Source: Pseudomonadota bacterium (GTDB lineage: Bacteria > Myxococcota_A > UBA796 > SXON01). From it: a DNA stretch of 64,000 bases. The notes under the pieces were generated by a model, which worked only from the letters and a program-made list of their open reading frames with translations, was not told the origin of the DNA and searched no databases. The first letter of the stretch is position 1. Each line of letters starts with the position of its first letter. The stretch covers positions 30,636 through 94,635 of the forward strand of contig SXON01000021.1 of assembly GCA_005778355.1 (NCBI GenBank), read 5' to 3'. The position numbers and the translations under genes are program-made. Below are positions 40,913 through 50,469 of this stretch, piece after piece.

Positions 40913-41812
40913 TCAGAGCGCGGCGGCAACGCCGAGATCGAGCAACATCGCGCCGAAGAGGAGGAAAAGGTACCGGATCGAGTCGCGGAACACCGCGTAG
41001 TCCACCTGCGGATCGTCGGCGCGAATCGACACGTAGACTCGCCATGCAAACCAGCCGCCCGAGAAGAGCGCGACCACGCCGTAGAACCAGGACAGCATCC
41101 CCAGCGGGACCGGCGTCAAGGTGGTGAGGAGCAAGAGCAGGGCATACACGAGCGACTGCCGCCGCGTGGACGCGTTCCCCGCCACGCTCGGCATCATGGG
41201 AAAACCCGCCGCCGCGTACTCGTCCTTCCGATAGATGGCGAGGGCCCAGAAGTGCGGCGGCGTCCACAAGAAGATGATGAGGAAGAGCACCCAGCTCGCC
41301 CAGGTGAGCTGGCCGGTGAGCGCCGCCTCCGCGATGAGCGGGGCGGTGGAGCCGGCTGCGCCGCCGATCACGATGTTCTGGGGCGTGCGCGGCTTGAGCC
41401 AGATGGTGTAGACCAGGACGTAGAAGAGGATCGTGGCGAGGCCCACCGCCGCCGCGAAGGCCCCACCCACCCACCACAACAGCGCCGTGGAGAGCACGGT
41501 GAGACCCAGTCCGATCGCCAGCGCGTGCCCGGGCTGCACCGAGGCCGCGGGGAGCGGGCGTCGCTGTGTTCGTGCCATGCGCGCGTCGGTGTCCCGCTCG
41601 AGGTACGCGTTGAGCGTGGACGACGCAGCGCCGGCCAGGGCCGTTCCGAGAATCACCCAGGCCATCCGGCCGAGGCTGTGCCGCTCGCCATCGACGAGAC
41701 CGAAAACCGGGAGCCCGGTGAACAAGACCAGCAGCAAGACGCGGGGACGCGTCATGTCCCACCACAAGCGTAGCTGCGTCGCGACACCCCGGGCTGCGGA
41801 GGTGCGGCTCAC
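40913..41812 (-). CDS. ctaB: protoheme IX farnesyltransferase (heme O synthase)
   Basis: 299 residues, GTG start overlapping the ctaA stop (GTGA). UbiA-type prenyltransferase with seven to nine helices; the Asp-rich motif is NAYLERDTDARMARTQRRPLP and the second region is WTPPHFWALAIYRKDEYAAAGFPMMP. It attaches farnesyl to heme b, giving heme O for CtaA. The 125-bp gap to the downstream cytochrome c shows no other gene. Confidence 0.95.
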   Translation of the reverse strand: MSRTSAARGVATQLRLWWDMTRPRVLLLVLFTGLPVFGLVDGERHSLGRMAWVILGTALAGAASSTLNAYLERDTDARMARTQRRPLPAASVQPGHALAIGLGLTVLSTALLWWVGGAFAAAVGLATILFYVLVYTIWLKPRTPQNIVIGGAAGSTAPLIAEAALTGQLTWASWVLFLIIFLWTPPHFWALAIYRKDEYAAAGFPMMPSVAGNASTRRQSLVYALLLLLTTLTPVPLGMLSWFYGVVALFSGGWFAWRVYVSIRADDPQVDYAVFRDSIRYLFLLFGAMLLDLGVAAAL

Positions 41813-42735
41813 GCCGACACCATCTGGCCCCTCGGCGCACCGCTTGGCGCACGCGACAGGTAGGTTCGCCACGCCAGCACCGAAGTGATCGCCACGATCC
41901 CGTGCGCCAGCGCCGCGTGCAGGACGGCGAGCTCCGCCGGCATGGCCATGATCACGTTGGTCACGCCGACCGCGACCTGGCCGAGCACCAGCACGAGCAC
42001 CCACACCGCGAGCCCGCGCACGCGCCAGGCGACAAAGGCCGCGGCCGCCAGGACCGCGTACGCGCCGAGCCGGTGAACGAGTTGCAGTCCGATGATGCCG
42101 GTGAAGGTCGGGAACCACACGCCGCCGTTGCAGGTGGGCCACTCGGTGCACGCGAGACCCGCGTAGTTACTGGACACCAGCCCGCCGAGCGCCATCTGCA
42201 CCGTCACCAGCGCGGCCAGCGTGGCAACCGGGGGGACGGGTGTGGAGGCGACACCCGCCCCGCGGAGGCGGAGGGCCAGTCCCAGGAGCCCCACCATGAA
42301 CGCGTTGCCCAGCAAGAGGTGGGTGGTGACCGACCAGAAGGCGAGCAGCTTGAGCACCGTGAGACCGCCAAACACAATCTGGGCGCACAAGATGCCAATC
42401 AGCACCAGGACATGCACGCCGAACTCGTGCCGCAACTGGCGTCGTGAGGCGATGTAAGCCGACAGCACGGTAAAGCCCAGCGAGATGCCGCCGGCCAGCA
42501 CGCGGTGCCCCCACTCCAGGAAGATCCTGAAATCCAACCGCGGCACCAGCTCGCCGAAGCAGAGCGGCCAGTCGGGGCAGGCCAGCCCGGCCCCGTGCAC
42601 CCGCACGGTGCTGCCGAACACCAATAGCGCGTAGGTCACGACGGCAAGCGCCACGAAACCCGCGCCAAGACGGCGTCGGACGTGCTCAGGGGCGCTACTG
42701 TCGGCCACGCTGGCCTCCGCGAGGGGCGCGCGCAT
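41809..42735 (-). CDS. ctaA: heme A synthase (COX15/CtaA)
   Basis: 308 residues from ATG 42735, preceded by GGAGGGTGAGG. Eight helices in two similar halves; the His ligands lie in EWGHRVLAGG, TTHLLLGNA, LVHRLGAYAV and LHAALAHGIV, and the Cys pairs in LACPDWPLCFG and LACTEWPTCNGG. It oxidises heme O to heme A for the oxidase. Follows SURF1 by 37 nt and overlaps ctaB. Confidence 0.95.
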   Translation of the reverse strand: MRAPLAEASVADSSAPEHVRRRLGAGFVALAVVTYALLVFGSTVRVHGAGLACPDWPLCFGELVPRLDFRIFLEWGHRVLAGGISLGFTVLSAYIASRRQLRHEFGVHVLVLIGILCAQIVFGGLTVLKLLAFWSVTTHLLLGNAFMVGLLGLALRLRGAGVASTPVPPVATLAALVTVQMALGGLVSSNYAGLACTEWPTCNGGVWFPTFTGIIGLQLVHRLGAYAVLAAAAFVAWRVRGLAVWVLVLVLGQVAVGVTNVIMAMPAELAVLHAALAHGIVAITSVLAWRTYLSRAPSGAPRGQMVSA

Positions 42736-42772
42736 AGCCTCACCCTCCCTGGGTGGCAAGACGGGGCCGGGC

Positions 42773-43375
42773 TCAGCTGGGCGCGGGTCGCGAGAACGAA
42801 GAGCTGGCCCACATCCCGAGCACCATCAGCGCGCAGGCCGCCCAGGTTGCCGCGTACTCACCGTGGGGGCGCTCGTAGTTCACGATCTCCCAGCCGGCGA
42901 TGGGGGGGTCGCGATCCGTCGAGGAGCGACCGCGGGCGTAGCCGTCGCCGTCGACCAGTATCCACCCCTCGGCGTCGGCGCGGGCGAGCCCCGCATAGGT
43001 GCGCGGGCCCATGACCGCGCGTTCCGCTGCGAGGACCGAGCTCCACGCCGCCTCGGGCACGAATCCCACGTCCACCCGCACGCCGACCACCGGCACGATC
43101 ATGCGGAAGCCCGTCTCGTAAGCGGGCGAGACGGCCGGTTGTCGCGACACCGCCGCCCACTGCGGCTCACCCGTCACCGTGGCACGCCGACCCTCGTGAT
43201 CACGGGGCGGCCGAGTCGCGTCAAACGGCGCCGCCGCGAGCTTCGCCTCGGCCGCTGCCCGGGCGATCTGGGCCTCGCCCATCCGCCGCACCTGCCAGGT
43301 GCAAAGCGAGACAAACACGCTCAGTGCCAGCACCGTCGCCAGGGTGGGAACCAGCTTGGGGTGGAAGCGCCACAT
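42773..43375 (-). CDS. SURF1-family cytochrome oxidase assembly protein
   Basis: 200 residues from ATG 43375. Two terminal helices (LVPTLATVLALSVFVSLCTWQ and ATWAACALMVLGMWAS) flank a periplasmic domain with the family pieces TWQVRRMGE near the N-terminus, PxxY-type ETGFRMIVPV and VDVGFVPEAAW. SURF1 helps insert heme A into subunit I. First gene of the respiratory operon; GCTAGG 10 nt before ATG suggests a leaderless start. Confidence 0.88.
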   Translation of the reverse strand: MWRFHPKLVPTLATVLALSVFVSLCTWQVRRMGEAQIARAAAEAKLAAAPFDATRPPRDHEGRRATVTGEPQWAAVSRQPAVSPAYETGFRMIVPVVGVRVDVGFVPEAAWSSVLAAERAVMGPRTYAGLARADAEGWILVDGDGYARGRSSTDRDPPIAGWEIVNYERPHGEYAATWAACALMVLGMWASSSFSRPAPS

Positions 43376-43385
43376 CGGCCCGGCG

Positions 43386-43405
43386 CCTAGCCCGCGCGCG
43401 CTAGA
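43386..43405. promoter_or_regulatory. divergent start-proximal -10 boxes (SURF1 / amidohydrolase)
   Basis: Minus strand GCTAGG (43386-43391), 10 nt before the SURF1 ATG; plus strand GCTAGA (43400-43405), 10 nt before the amidohydrolase ATG. The 40-bp gap has no Shine-Dalgarno for either gene. Confidence 0.45.
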
Positions 43406-43415
43406 TGGGCCCGCC

Positions 43416-46400
43416 ATGCTGCATCTCCTCGCCCTCACCTTCGCCGAAGACCCCGAGCCCGTGCCCTGGGACATCGCCGCGCCGCACGGACCCGGTCGCG
43501 ACGTGTCCTTCACCGCGACCGAGGGCACGTGGCTCTCGGTGGACGTGGCGCCGAGCGGCGACAAGCTCGTCACCAGCCTGCTCGGCGACATCTTCGAGGT
43601 GCCGCTGACCGGGGGTCCCGCCGTGCGACTCACCGAGGGGCTCGCGTGGGACAGCGACGCCGCCTACGGTCGCGACGGCACGCGCATCCTGTTCACGTCT
43701 GACCGCGACGGCAACGAGAACCTCTGGTCGATGGCACGCGACGGCAGCGACGCGCAGGTCATCACCGAGGAGGAGGAGCACCGGTGGACCGATCCGGTCC
43801 CCGCGCCCGAGCCGGGCTGGTTGCTGGGCCGCAAGCGGATGACCGACACGCGGAGTATCGGCATCCAGGAGCTCTGGTTGCTCCACGACGCGGGCGGCGC
43901 CGGTGTAAAACTCACCAGCTTCGAGGAGCACCCTCACGCGGGCGAGGCCGCATTCTCGGCCGACGGTCGTCGTGTCTGGTTCAGCACCCGCGCCGGGCGC
44001 TTCAACTACGACGACGACGTTCACGAGGGGCTCTGGCAGATCGCCCACTACGACCGCGACCTCGGCGAGACCACCACCGTCACCTCGCTCACTGGCGGGG
44101 CGGTGCGTCCCACGCCCTCGCCCGATGGCCGGAGCCTCGCGCTCGTCACCCGCGACCGCGCGCAGACGGTGCTCATGCTCATGGACGTGGCCACGCGCTC
44201 CTTGCGACGGCTCGCCGCCGACCTCGACCACGACCAGATGGAGGGCTTCGAGCTGCGCGGCGCCTACCCGCGGATGGACTGGACCCCCGACGGACGCGAG
44301 TTGGTGTACTGGGCGAAGGGTCGCCTATGGCGACTCGATGTCGCGACACTGCAACGCAAGGAAATCCCATTCAGCGCGCGCGTCGACACGCGCCTCACCG
44401 ACGCGGCCCGCCGCGACCGGCGCCTCGACCGAGGCGACCTGAGCGCGAAGGTGATCCGCTGGCCCCAGCGCGCCGCCGACGGCACGGTGTACGCCGCCGC
44501 CCTCGGGCGCATCTGGGCCCTCGGGGCCAGTCCACGCGCGCTTACCCCGGAGAAACAGTCCGCCTACTACCCCGCGCTCAGTCGCGACCAGAAGTCGCTC
44601 GCCTACGTGACCTGGGACGACGTGGCCGGCGGTCAGGTCTGGGCGGGCCCCATCGGCGCCGCTCGTCAACTCACGCAGCTCCCGGGCCACTACGCCTCGC
44701 CGGTGTACTCGCCCGATGGCAAGTCCCTTGCTTTCCTCCGCGGCACGGGCGCGGTGATGGCCGGGGAAGACCTCGGTGCCGAACCCGCCTTCGACCTCGT
44801 GATCGCGCCCTCCAGCGGTGGAGACGGGCGGAGGCTGAGGAGCATTCCGAACCGAGGCAGCAACAGCCGTGGTTCCCGCCTGCAGTGGAGCGCCGATGGC
44901 CAGCGACTATACTGGATCGAGGACGAGTACCCCGAGCCGCGCGCCCACGAGGAGACGGTGCTGAAGTCCTGCGACCTCGCCGGTCGCGACGTTCGCACGC
45001 ACGTTCGCTTCGACGCCGCGCAGGAGGTGCGCCTCTCGCCCGACGGGCGCTGGCTCGCCTACAAGCACGAGCACCAGGCCTGGCTGGCGCCGATGCCCGC
45101 CCTCGCCAACGCCGAGGTGAACGCCGCCGACCTGCCCAGTCGAAAGCTCACCGACGTGGCCGGCGACTGGATCGAGTTCGCGGGCGACGACCTCACGTGG
45201 AGTCACGCTGATCGCTTCTACTCTGCCCCGCTCGCAGACTTGCTGCAGCGCGACGCGGAGGATCTCCCGGTGGCGACGGAACGGCCGCTCTCGGTCACCG
45301 CCGCTCGCGCCAGCGGCGCCGGGACCATCGCCTTCACCAACGCCCGCATCGTGACCATGGAAGACGAGGGCGTGATCTCGCGCGGGACGATGGTCGTCCG
45401 TGATCGGGAGATCGTCGCGGTGGGCGCGCAGGTCTTGCCCCCGCCGGGGGCCACCGTGGTCGACCTCGGCGGCAAGACCATCCTCCCCGGTCTCGTCGAC
45501 GTGCACGCGCACCTGCACTACGCCAGTGGCGACGTCTTCCCCGAGCAGGAATGGCGTCACCTCGCCAACCTGGCCTATGGCGTGACGACCGTTTTCGACC
45601 CGTCCGCCTCGACCGACCTCGTCTTCGGGCAAGCCGAGCTCGTGGACAGCGGCCGCATGATCGGCCCGCGCGTTCTGTCGACGGGCTTCATCCTCTACGG
45701 CGCCGACGACAGCCAGGGCGCGAAGATCGAGAGCTACGAGGACGCCGAGCGACACGTCTTGCGTCTGCTTCGCTACGGCGCGTGGGGGGTGAAGTCTTAC
45801 CAGCAGCCCAAGCGCACGCAGCGACAGTGGATCGTCGAGGCCTGCCGCAAGCTCGGGCTCATCGACGTGCCCGAGGGCGGCGGCGACCCCTGGAACAACC
45901 TCGGCATGATCCTCGACGGGCACTCGAGCATCGAGCACGCCTTCCCCCTCGCCCCGGTGTACGCCGACGTGAAGGAGGTGTGGGCACGGTCGGCCACCAC
46001 CTACGTGCCCACCCTGCTGGTGGCCTACGGCGGTCCCTCCGGCGAACACAGCTTCTACCAGTCCGAACGCACCTGGGAAGACGCGCGCCTGGCCCGCTAC
46101 CTGCCACCGGCCGTCACGCGATCACGCGCCTACCGCCTGCCGCTGTACATCAGCGACGAGAAGGAGTTCCACCATCGCAAGGTGGCGGCCGACGCGGCGA
46201 TCCTCGCCCGCATGGGCGGCAACGTCGCGCTGGGCGCGCATGGCCAGCTCCAGGGCCTGGGTCCGCACTGGGAGTTGGAAGCGCTCGGCGGCCCGGGCGC
46301 CATGACACCGATCGAGGCGCTCTACGCCGGTACCATGGGCGGAGCCCGCCACCTGGGTCTCGACCAGGACATCGGCTCGCTACGTGCGGGTAAGATTGCC

Positions 46401-46598
46401 GACTTCTTCGTCGTCGACGGCGATCCTACGGTTGACCTTCGCGCCGCGCGAAACGTGGTCTACACGGCCCGGGACGGGATCGTGTACGAGGCGCTGGCGA
46501 TGAACCAGATGCACCCGCCCGCGCCTGCGCGCAAGGCGATGCGCTGGGAGGTAGCCGAGCGAGCCGCGAACGAGGCTCAGCCCGTCCAGCGGCGCTGA
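43416..46598 (+). CDS. TolB-type propeller fused to an amidohydrolase
   Basis: 1060 residues. Residues about 25-640 carry TolB/WD40-like (PD40) repeats such as YGRDGTRILFTSDRDGNENLW, AFSADGRRVWFSTR and YSPDGKSLAFLRG. Residues about 645-1040 form an amidohydrolase: GKTILPGLVDVHAHLHYAS has the metal-binding HxH, and later His are in DGHSSIEHAF and the dehydratase-like GSLRAGKIADFFVVDGDP end. Similar fusions act on peptides or cyclic amides in other bacteria; the substrate here is unknown. The N-terminus MLHLLALTFA may be a short signal, so an envelope location is likely. Confidence 0.88.
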   Translation: MLHLLALTFAEDPEPVPWDIAAPHGPGRDVSFTATEGTWLSVDVAPSGDKLVTSLLGDIFEVPLTGGPAVRLTEGLAWDSDAAYGRDGTRILFTSDRDGNENLWSMARDGSDAQVITEEEEHRWTDPVPAPEPGWLLGRKRMTDTRSIGIQELWLLHDAGGAGVKLTSFEEHPHAGEAAFSADGRRVWFSTRAGRFNYDDDVHEGLWQIAHYDRDLGETTTVTSLTGGAVRPTPSPDGRSLALVTRDRAQTVLMLMDVATRSLRRLAADLDHDQMEGFELRGAYPRMDWTPDGRELVYWAKGRLWRLDVATLQRKEIPFSARVDTRLTDAARRDRRLDRGDLSAKVIRWPQRAADGTVYAAALGRIWALGASPRALTPEKQSAYYPALSRDQKSLAYVTWDDVAGGQVWAGPIGAARQLTQLPGHYASPVYSPDGKSLAFLRGTGAVMAGEDLGAEPAFDLVIAPSSGGDGRRLRSIPNRGSNSRGSRLQWSADGQRLYWIEDEYPEPRAHEETVLKSCDLAGRDVRTHVRFDAAQEVRLSPDGRWLAYKHEHQAWLAPMPALANAEVNAADLPSRKLTDVAGDWIEFAGDDLTWSHADRFYSAPLADLLQRDAEDLPVATERPLSVTAARASGAGTIAFTNARIVTMEDEGVISRGTMVVRDREIVAVGAQVLPPPGATVVDLGGKTILPGLVDVHAHLHYASGDVFPEQEWRHLANLAYGVTTVFDPSASTDLVFGQAELVDSGRMIGPRVLSTGFILYGADDSQGAKIESYEDAERHVLRLLRYGAWGVKSYQQPKRTQRQWIVEACRKLGLIDVPEGGGDPWNNLGMILDGHSSIEHAFPLAPVYADVKEVWARSATTYVPTLLVAYGGPSGEHSFYQSERTWEDARLARYLPPAVTRSRAYRLPLYISDEKEFHHRKVAADAAILARMGGNVALGAHGQLQGLGPHWELEALGGPGAMTPIEALYAGTMGGARHLGLDQDIGSLRAGKIADFFVVDGDPTVDLRAARNVVYTARDGIVYEALAMNQMHPPAPARKAMRWEVAERAANEAQPVQRR

Positions 46599-46611
46599 GC
46601 CCGGCGCGGCA

Positions 46612-46812
46612 CTATTCCCTGTTCACGTAGGGCAGGAGGCCGAGGTGCCGCGCCCGCTTGATCGCCAAGGCGATCTGGCGCTGCTGCAGCGCGTTGAGGC
46701 CCGTCATGCGGCGGGGCAGGATCTTGCCTCGCTCGGTGAGGAAACGCTTGAGACGCGCCGGATCCTTGTAGTCCGTGATGTCCTCGTGGGGCTTCTTGGT
46801 GACGTCGGCCAT
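46612..46812 (-). CDS. rpsR: 30S ribosomal protein S18
   Basis: 66 residues: [22 protein letters not shown] is the family core, followed by [25 protein letters not shown]. It lacks the Cys residues of the zinc-binding form. GGAGAA before ATG is the ribosome site. It stands alone, not between rpsF and rplI as usual, so this may be a second, zinc-independent copy, but that cannot be told from one window. Confidence 0.95.
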   Translation of the reverse strand: MADVTKKPHEDITDYKDPARLKRFLTERGKILPRRMTGLNALQQRQIALAIKRARHLGLLPYVNRE

Positions 46813-46836
46813 GGGTTCTCCGAATCTGTAGAGCCC

Positions 46837-46861
46837 GCGCGGCTAACGAGAGGGGCCGCGC
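46837..46861. other. hairpin between ferredoxin and rpsR
   Basis: GCGCGGC (46837-46843) pairs with GCCGCGC (46855-46861) around an 11-nt loop. No T-run follows on either strand, so it may be a leader structure for S18 control or a weak terminator for the ferredoxin gene. Confidence 0.4.
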
Positions 46862-46877
46862 ATGTCAACGAGGCGAG

Positions 46878-47183
46878 TCAAACCGTCTCCAGCTCGTCGC
46901 GCTGGTGGGTGAGAACGGTGCAGTCACTGCGCGGGTGCGCCGAGCACAAGAGCGTGAAGCCGTTCTCAACGTCGCCGTCGCTCAGGATGGACTGGTCTTC
47001 CAGGTGCACCTGGCCCTGCTCGACCTTGCCCGCGCAGGTGCCGCACGCGGCCGACCGGCAGGAGTAGGGCAGCGCGAGACCCCTGAGCTCGGCGACCTCC
47101 AGGATCGGCTGATCATCGCGACACTGGATCGTGACGTCGAGACCTTTATCTGGGTTATGAAGGCGAATTTTGTAGGTCGGCAT
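46878..47183 (-). CDS. 2Fe-2S plant-type ferredoxin
   Basis: 101 residues. The cluster motif is CRSAACGTC with the fourth Cys in LLCSAHP, the C-X4-C-X2-C...C pattern of plant/adrenodoxin-related ferredoxins. The beta-grasp fold starts TYKIRLHNPDKGLDVTI. It is a small soluble electron carrier; the partner is unknown. It begins 8 nt after the S46 peptidase stop, so it may be transcribed with it. Confidence 0.9.
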   Translation of the reverse strand: MPTYKIRLHNPDKGLDVTIQCRDDQPILEVAELRGLALPYSCRSAACGTCAGKVEQGQVHLEDQSILSDGDVENGFTLLCSAHPRSDCTVLTHQRDELETV

Positions 47184-47191
47184 CCTATCTC

Positions 47192-49330
47192 TCAGAGTGT
47201 GGGTTCGAGACCGAGTTCACGCACAAGCCCGTCGGCCTGCGTCACCGCGTCGAGGTACCAGAGCAGGTAGCGCACGTCCACGTGGATGGTGCGCGCCATC
47301 TGGGCATCGAACACGTAGTCACTGGCGATGCCTTCGACGTTGCCGTCGAAAGCGAGGCCCACGAGGCGTCCCTTGGCATCGAGGGTGGGCGAGCCCGAGT
47401 TGCCACCGGTAATGTCGAGGTCGGACAAGAAGTCGACCGGGACCGTGGCGAGGCCGGGGTCGGCGTAGCTGCCCCACTTGCCTGCTGCGATGGCGCTGAC
47501 GAGCGCCGCGGGCGGGTCGAAGGGGTGCGGCCCCATCTTCTCCACGATGCCGTGGACCGTGGTCTGCGGCGCGTAGCTGACCGCGTCGCGTGGGTGGTAG
47601 CCCTGCACCGTCCCGAAACTCACGCGCAGGGTGCTGTTGGCGTCGGGGTAAACCCGCGTGGGGTCGAAAAGTCGCATGGCCTCGACGTAGCGGGGCCGTA
47701 GGCGGGCGTAGGCGCCCGCGTCCTCTTTCGACTCCAGTTCGCGGGCGTCGTCGTAGGGCCGGAGGGCCACGGCGAGGGAAATGAACCCGTCGTGCGAAGC
47801 CTCGAAGGCGGCAGGGCCCTGCTTGAACCAGTCCAGACGCCCCTCGGCCGTGGCCAGGGCCGGTGCAGCGAGCAGCCGGTCGACAGCGGCCCGCGCCATC
47901 GCCTCGGGGCTCCCAGCGGGGCCGGCTGCGTTGATCCAGGCCACCAGCTCCGTTGCCCCGTGGCCCGCCGGGAGCGAGAGGGCACGAGCGAGGAAACGTT
48001 CGAGCAAACGTCGCTCTGCCTCGAGGCTGAGGCTCGCCTGCATGTCAGCGAGGCGCGCCGCGTAGCGGGCCTCGTCGCGTGACTGGTAGCCGATCTCCCG
48101 CTTTGCATCGGGTTTCTGCCGCTCGCGCGACCAGCGATACAGCGTGCGGGCGGTGGAGAGCAGGTCGGAGCGACCCACCCATCCCATCACCCGGTCGCGC
48201 TCGAGCTCCGCGTCGTGCTTACTCACGCGGGCGGAGAGCTCCGCGAGCACCGGGGCGTACACCGCGGCGCGCGCCGGGTCGGCCTCCACCCAGCGCCGGA
48301 GCGACTCGTCCCGCGCGTTGGCCACCCCCACCACATTGGTCCGCCTGAAGGCCTCGAGCGTCCATCGCGCGTTGAAAACGCCGTTACTCAAGTAAGAACG
48401 GGGTACATTCACCTTCACAGCTTCGCTGGGCATCTCTCGCGCCAGCGACTCGAGCATGTCGAGCGCCCAGGTGCCGTCTTCGAGGTAGGCCGGCAAGTGG
48501 GTCGTGGCGTCGCGCGCCACCTCCGCGGCCGTGCGCCAGCGCTCGGTGTGCCCGGGGTAGCCCGCCACCATCACGAACTCCCCCGGCTCGATGCCCCGTG
48601 GGGAAACCACCAGTCGCTGCGGAGGCGCGTAAGGCACGTTGTCGGGCGAGTAGTCGGCCGGCTTTCCGTCACGACCGATGTAGGCACGGAGAAAGGCGAA
48701 GTCGCCCGCGTGCCGCGGCCAATGCCAGTTGTCGATCTCGTCGCCGTAGTTGCCCACCGCGTCGGGCGGCGCCATGACCACCCGCACGTCGCGCAGCTCG
48801 AGCTGGCGCACCAGCGTGTACCGCAGGCCGTCGTAGTAGCTGGCCACGCGACAGCGAACACCGCCGGGCTTCTCGCAGTCGCCCACCAGCTTCTTCGTTC
48901 GCTCGTCGATGAGCGCCTTGCGCTGCACGTCGCCCGTCTTCGCAGGAATCTTCCCGGCCACTTTCTCAGTCACGTCCTCGAAGGACTGGGTCACGTACAC
49001 GCGCGCGCCCTTGCCTCCGGAGCGCTCCTCCTGCCGAGAGGCGGCGTAGAAGCCTGTCTCCACGAGGTCTTCGCCTTCTTTCTGCGCCCGCTGGAGGTGG
49101 CCGACGACGCAGTGGTGGTTCGTCACGAGGAGGCCGAGATCGCTCACGAAGCTCGCCGTGCATCCCCCCAGCGACACCACCGCGCCCAGCGGAGCCGCGC
49201 GCAGGTCGCCGAGGCGAGCGGGGTCGTCGAGGTAGCCGGCCGCGCGCAGCGGCTGCCCCAGCGAGAGCAGTTGCGACGGCTCCCACATCCCTTCAATGGC
49301 GGCGGCGTGGAGAACGAGGGCCAGGAGCAT
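47192..49330 (-). CDS. S46-family dipeptidyl-peptidase (DPP7/DPP11-like)
   Basis: 712 residues. A short hydrophobic N-terminus (MLLALVLHAAA) is the signal. The chymotrypsin-like triad is visible as TNHHC (His), GDEIDNWHWPRHAGDFAFLRAY (Asp, family signature) and ITGGNSGSP (Ser). These periplasmic enzymes release dipeptides from peptides and help amino-acid-using bacteria. Whether it prefers hydrophobic (DPP7) or acidic (DPP11) P1 residues cannot be read here. GATAAA lies 8 nt before ATG. Confidence 0.93.
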   Translation of the reverse strand: MLLALVLHAAAIEGMWEPSQLLSLGQPLRAAGYLDDPARLGDLRAAPLGAVVSLGGCTASFVSDLGLLVTNHHCVVGHLQRAQKEGEDLVETGFYAASRQEERSGGKGARVYVTQSFEDVTEKVAGKIPAKTGDVQRKALIDERTKKLVGDCEKPGGVRCRVASYYDGLRYTLVRQLELRDVRVVMAPPDAVGNYGDEIDNWHWPRHAGDFAFLRAYIGRDGKPADYSPDNVPYAPPQRLVVSPRGIEPGEFVMVAGYPGHTERWRTAAEVARDATTHLPAYLEDGTWALDMLESLAREMPSEAVKVNVPRSYLSNGVFNARWTLEAFRRTNVVGVANARDESLRRWVEADPARAAVYAPVLAELSARVSKHDAELERDRVMGWVGRSDLLSTARTLYRWSRERQKPDAKREIGYQSRDEARYAARLADMQASLSLEAERRLLERFLARALSLPAGHGATELVAWINAAGPAGSPEAMARAAVDRLLAAPALATAEGRLDWFKQGPAAFEASHDGFISLAVALRPYDDARELESKEDAGAYARLRPRYVEAMRLFDPTRVYPDANSTLRVSFGTVQGYHPRDAVSYAPQTTVHGIVEKMGPHPFDPPAALVSAIAAGKWGSYADPGLATVPVDFLSDLDITGGNSGSPTLDAKGRLVGLAFDGNVEGIASDYVFDAQMARTIHVDVRYLLWYLDAVTQADGLVRELGLEPTL

Positions 49331-49338
49331 CCCGCGCG

Positions 49339-49362
49339 TTTATCGTCCCAGCGCGAGTTAGC
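49339..49362. promoter_or_regulatory. divergent start-proximal -10 boxes (S46 peptidase / dcd)
   Basis: Minus strand GATAAA (49339-49344), 8 nt before the peptidase ATG; plus strand GTTAGC (49357-49362), 9 nt before the dcd ATG. The whole gap is only 41 bp. Confidence 0.5.
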
Positions 49363-49371
49363 CCGGCGCCG

Positions 49372-50469
49372 ATGGCGAACGGCATCCTCGTCTCGCAGGA
49401 TCTCCGCGATCTCGCGGCCCAGGGCGCGATCCGCGCGCTCTACCCCCTGCGCGGCGACCAGGTGCAGCCCTCCTCGCTCGACTTGCGCCTCGGCGCGCGC
49501 GCCTGGCAACTGCAGTGTTCCTTCCTCCCGGGTGCTGGCGGCATCGCCCCGAAGATCGGCCGGCTCGCCATCGACGAGGTGAAGCTGCACGCCGAGAACC
49601 CCGTCGTGCTGCGGGAGGGCGGCGTGTACCTCGCCGAGGTGGAAGAAGTACTGGAGCTACCTGCCGACGTGTGGGGCCGCGCCAACCCGAAGTCTTCTTC
49701 CGGCCGTCTCGACGTCTTCGTCCGTTTGTTGACGGAGGAGGGCTACAGCTTCGACACCGTCCCCGCCGGCTACCAGGGTAAGCTGTACCTGGAAATCACG
49801 CCGCAAAGCTTCCATGTTGCCGTCCGACGGGGCGACAGCCTCGGCCAGCTGCGGCTCGCACGCGGGCGTCCTCGCCTTGGTGTCGAGGAGATTGAACGCC
49901 TGCAGTCGTCGAGTCCTGCCGTCTACTGGTCGGACGGGCGAGCCGCCCCGGTGGCCGACCCCGAGACGCCCGGCATCGAGATGTCGGTCGACCTCCGCGA
50001 GAACCACGACGGGATCGTCGGCTACGCCGCCCAGCGGTACCGGCCGCCCATCGACCTGCGGCGTCGCGACCTCGATCGATTCCGCTACTGGACGCCGGTC
50101 TACGCCGATCAGAGCGGAGAGGGCTTCGTGCTCGAACCCGAGCAGTTCTACATCTTCGCCACCCGCGAGCGCCTGCGCATTCCGCCGGACCTTTGCGCGG
50201 AGCTCGTGCCCTTCGACGCCACGAAGGGCGAGCTGCGCACCCATTACGCCGGCTTCATCGACTCCGGTTTCGGCGTCGACCCGAGCGACAAGGGCGCGCG
50301 GCTCGTGCTCGAGATCCGCACCCACGACGTGCCCTTCCTCCTGGAACACGGACAGCCGCTCTTCCGCATTGAGCTGCTCCGCAATCGCGCCCTGCCCGAC
50401 GTGCTGTACGGCGCGGCAGGCAGCAACTACCAGATGCAGGGGTTGAAGCTGGCGAAGCAGTTCGGGTAG
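49372..50469 (+). CDS. dcd: 2-deoxycytidine 5-triphosphate deaminase, long two-domain form
   Basis: 365 residues, about twice a normal Dcd. Two dUTPase/Dcd-like halves are seen: QPSSLDLRLG and ANPKSSSGRLDVF in the first, AELVPFDATKGELRTHYAGFIDSGFG in the second, as in the Pfam DCD_N-type proteins of alpha-proteobacteria. It makes dUTP from dCTP for thymidylate synthesis. Its stop TAG is also the first unit of a TAGGCNN repeat. The ATG has no Shine-Dalgarno. Confidence 0.9.
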   Translation: MANGILVSQDLRDLAAQGAIRALYPLRGDQVQPSSLDLRLGARAWQLQCSFLPGAGGIAPKIGRLAIDEVKLHAENPVVLREGGVYLAEVEEVLELPADVWGRANPKSSSGRLDVFVRLLTEEGYSFDTVPAGYQGKLYLEITPQSFHVAVRRGDSLGQLRLARGRPRLGVEEIERLQSSSPAVYWSDGRAAPVADPETPGIEMSVDLRENHDGIVGYAAQRYRPPIDLRRRDLDRFRYWTPVYADQSGEGFVLEPEQFYIFATRERLRIPPDLCAELVPFDATKGELRTHYAGFIDSGFGVDPSDKGARLVLEIRTHDVPFLLEHGQPLFRIELLRNRALPDVLYGAAGSNYQMQGLKLAKQFG

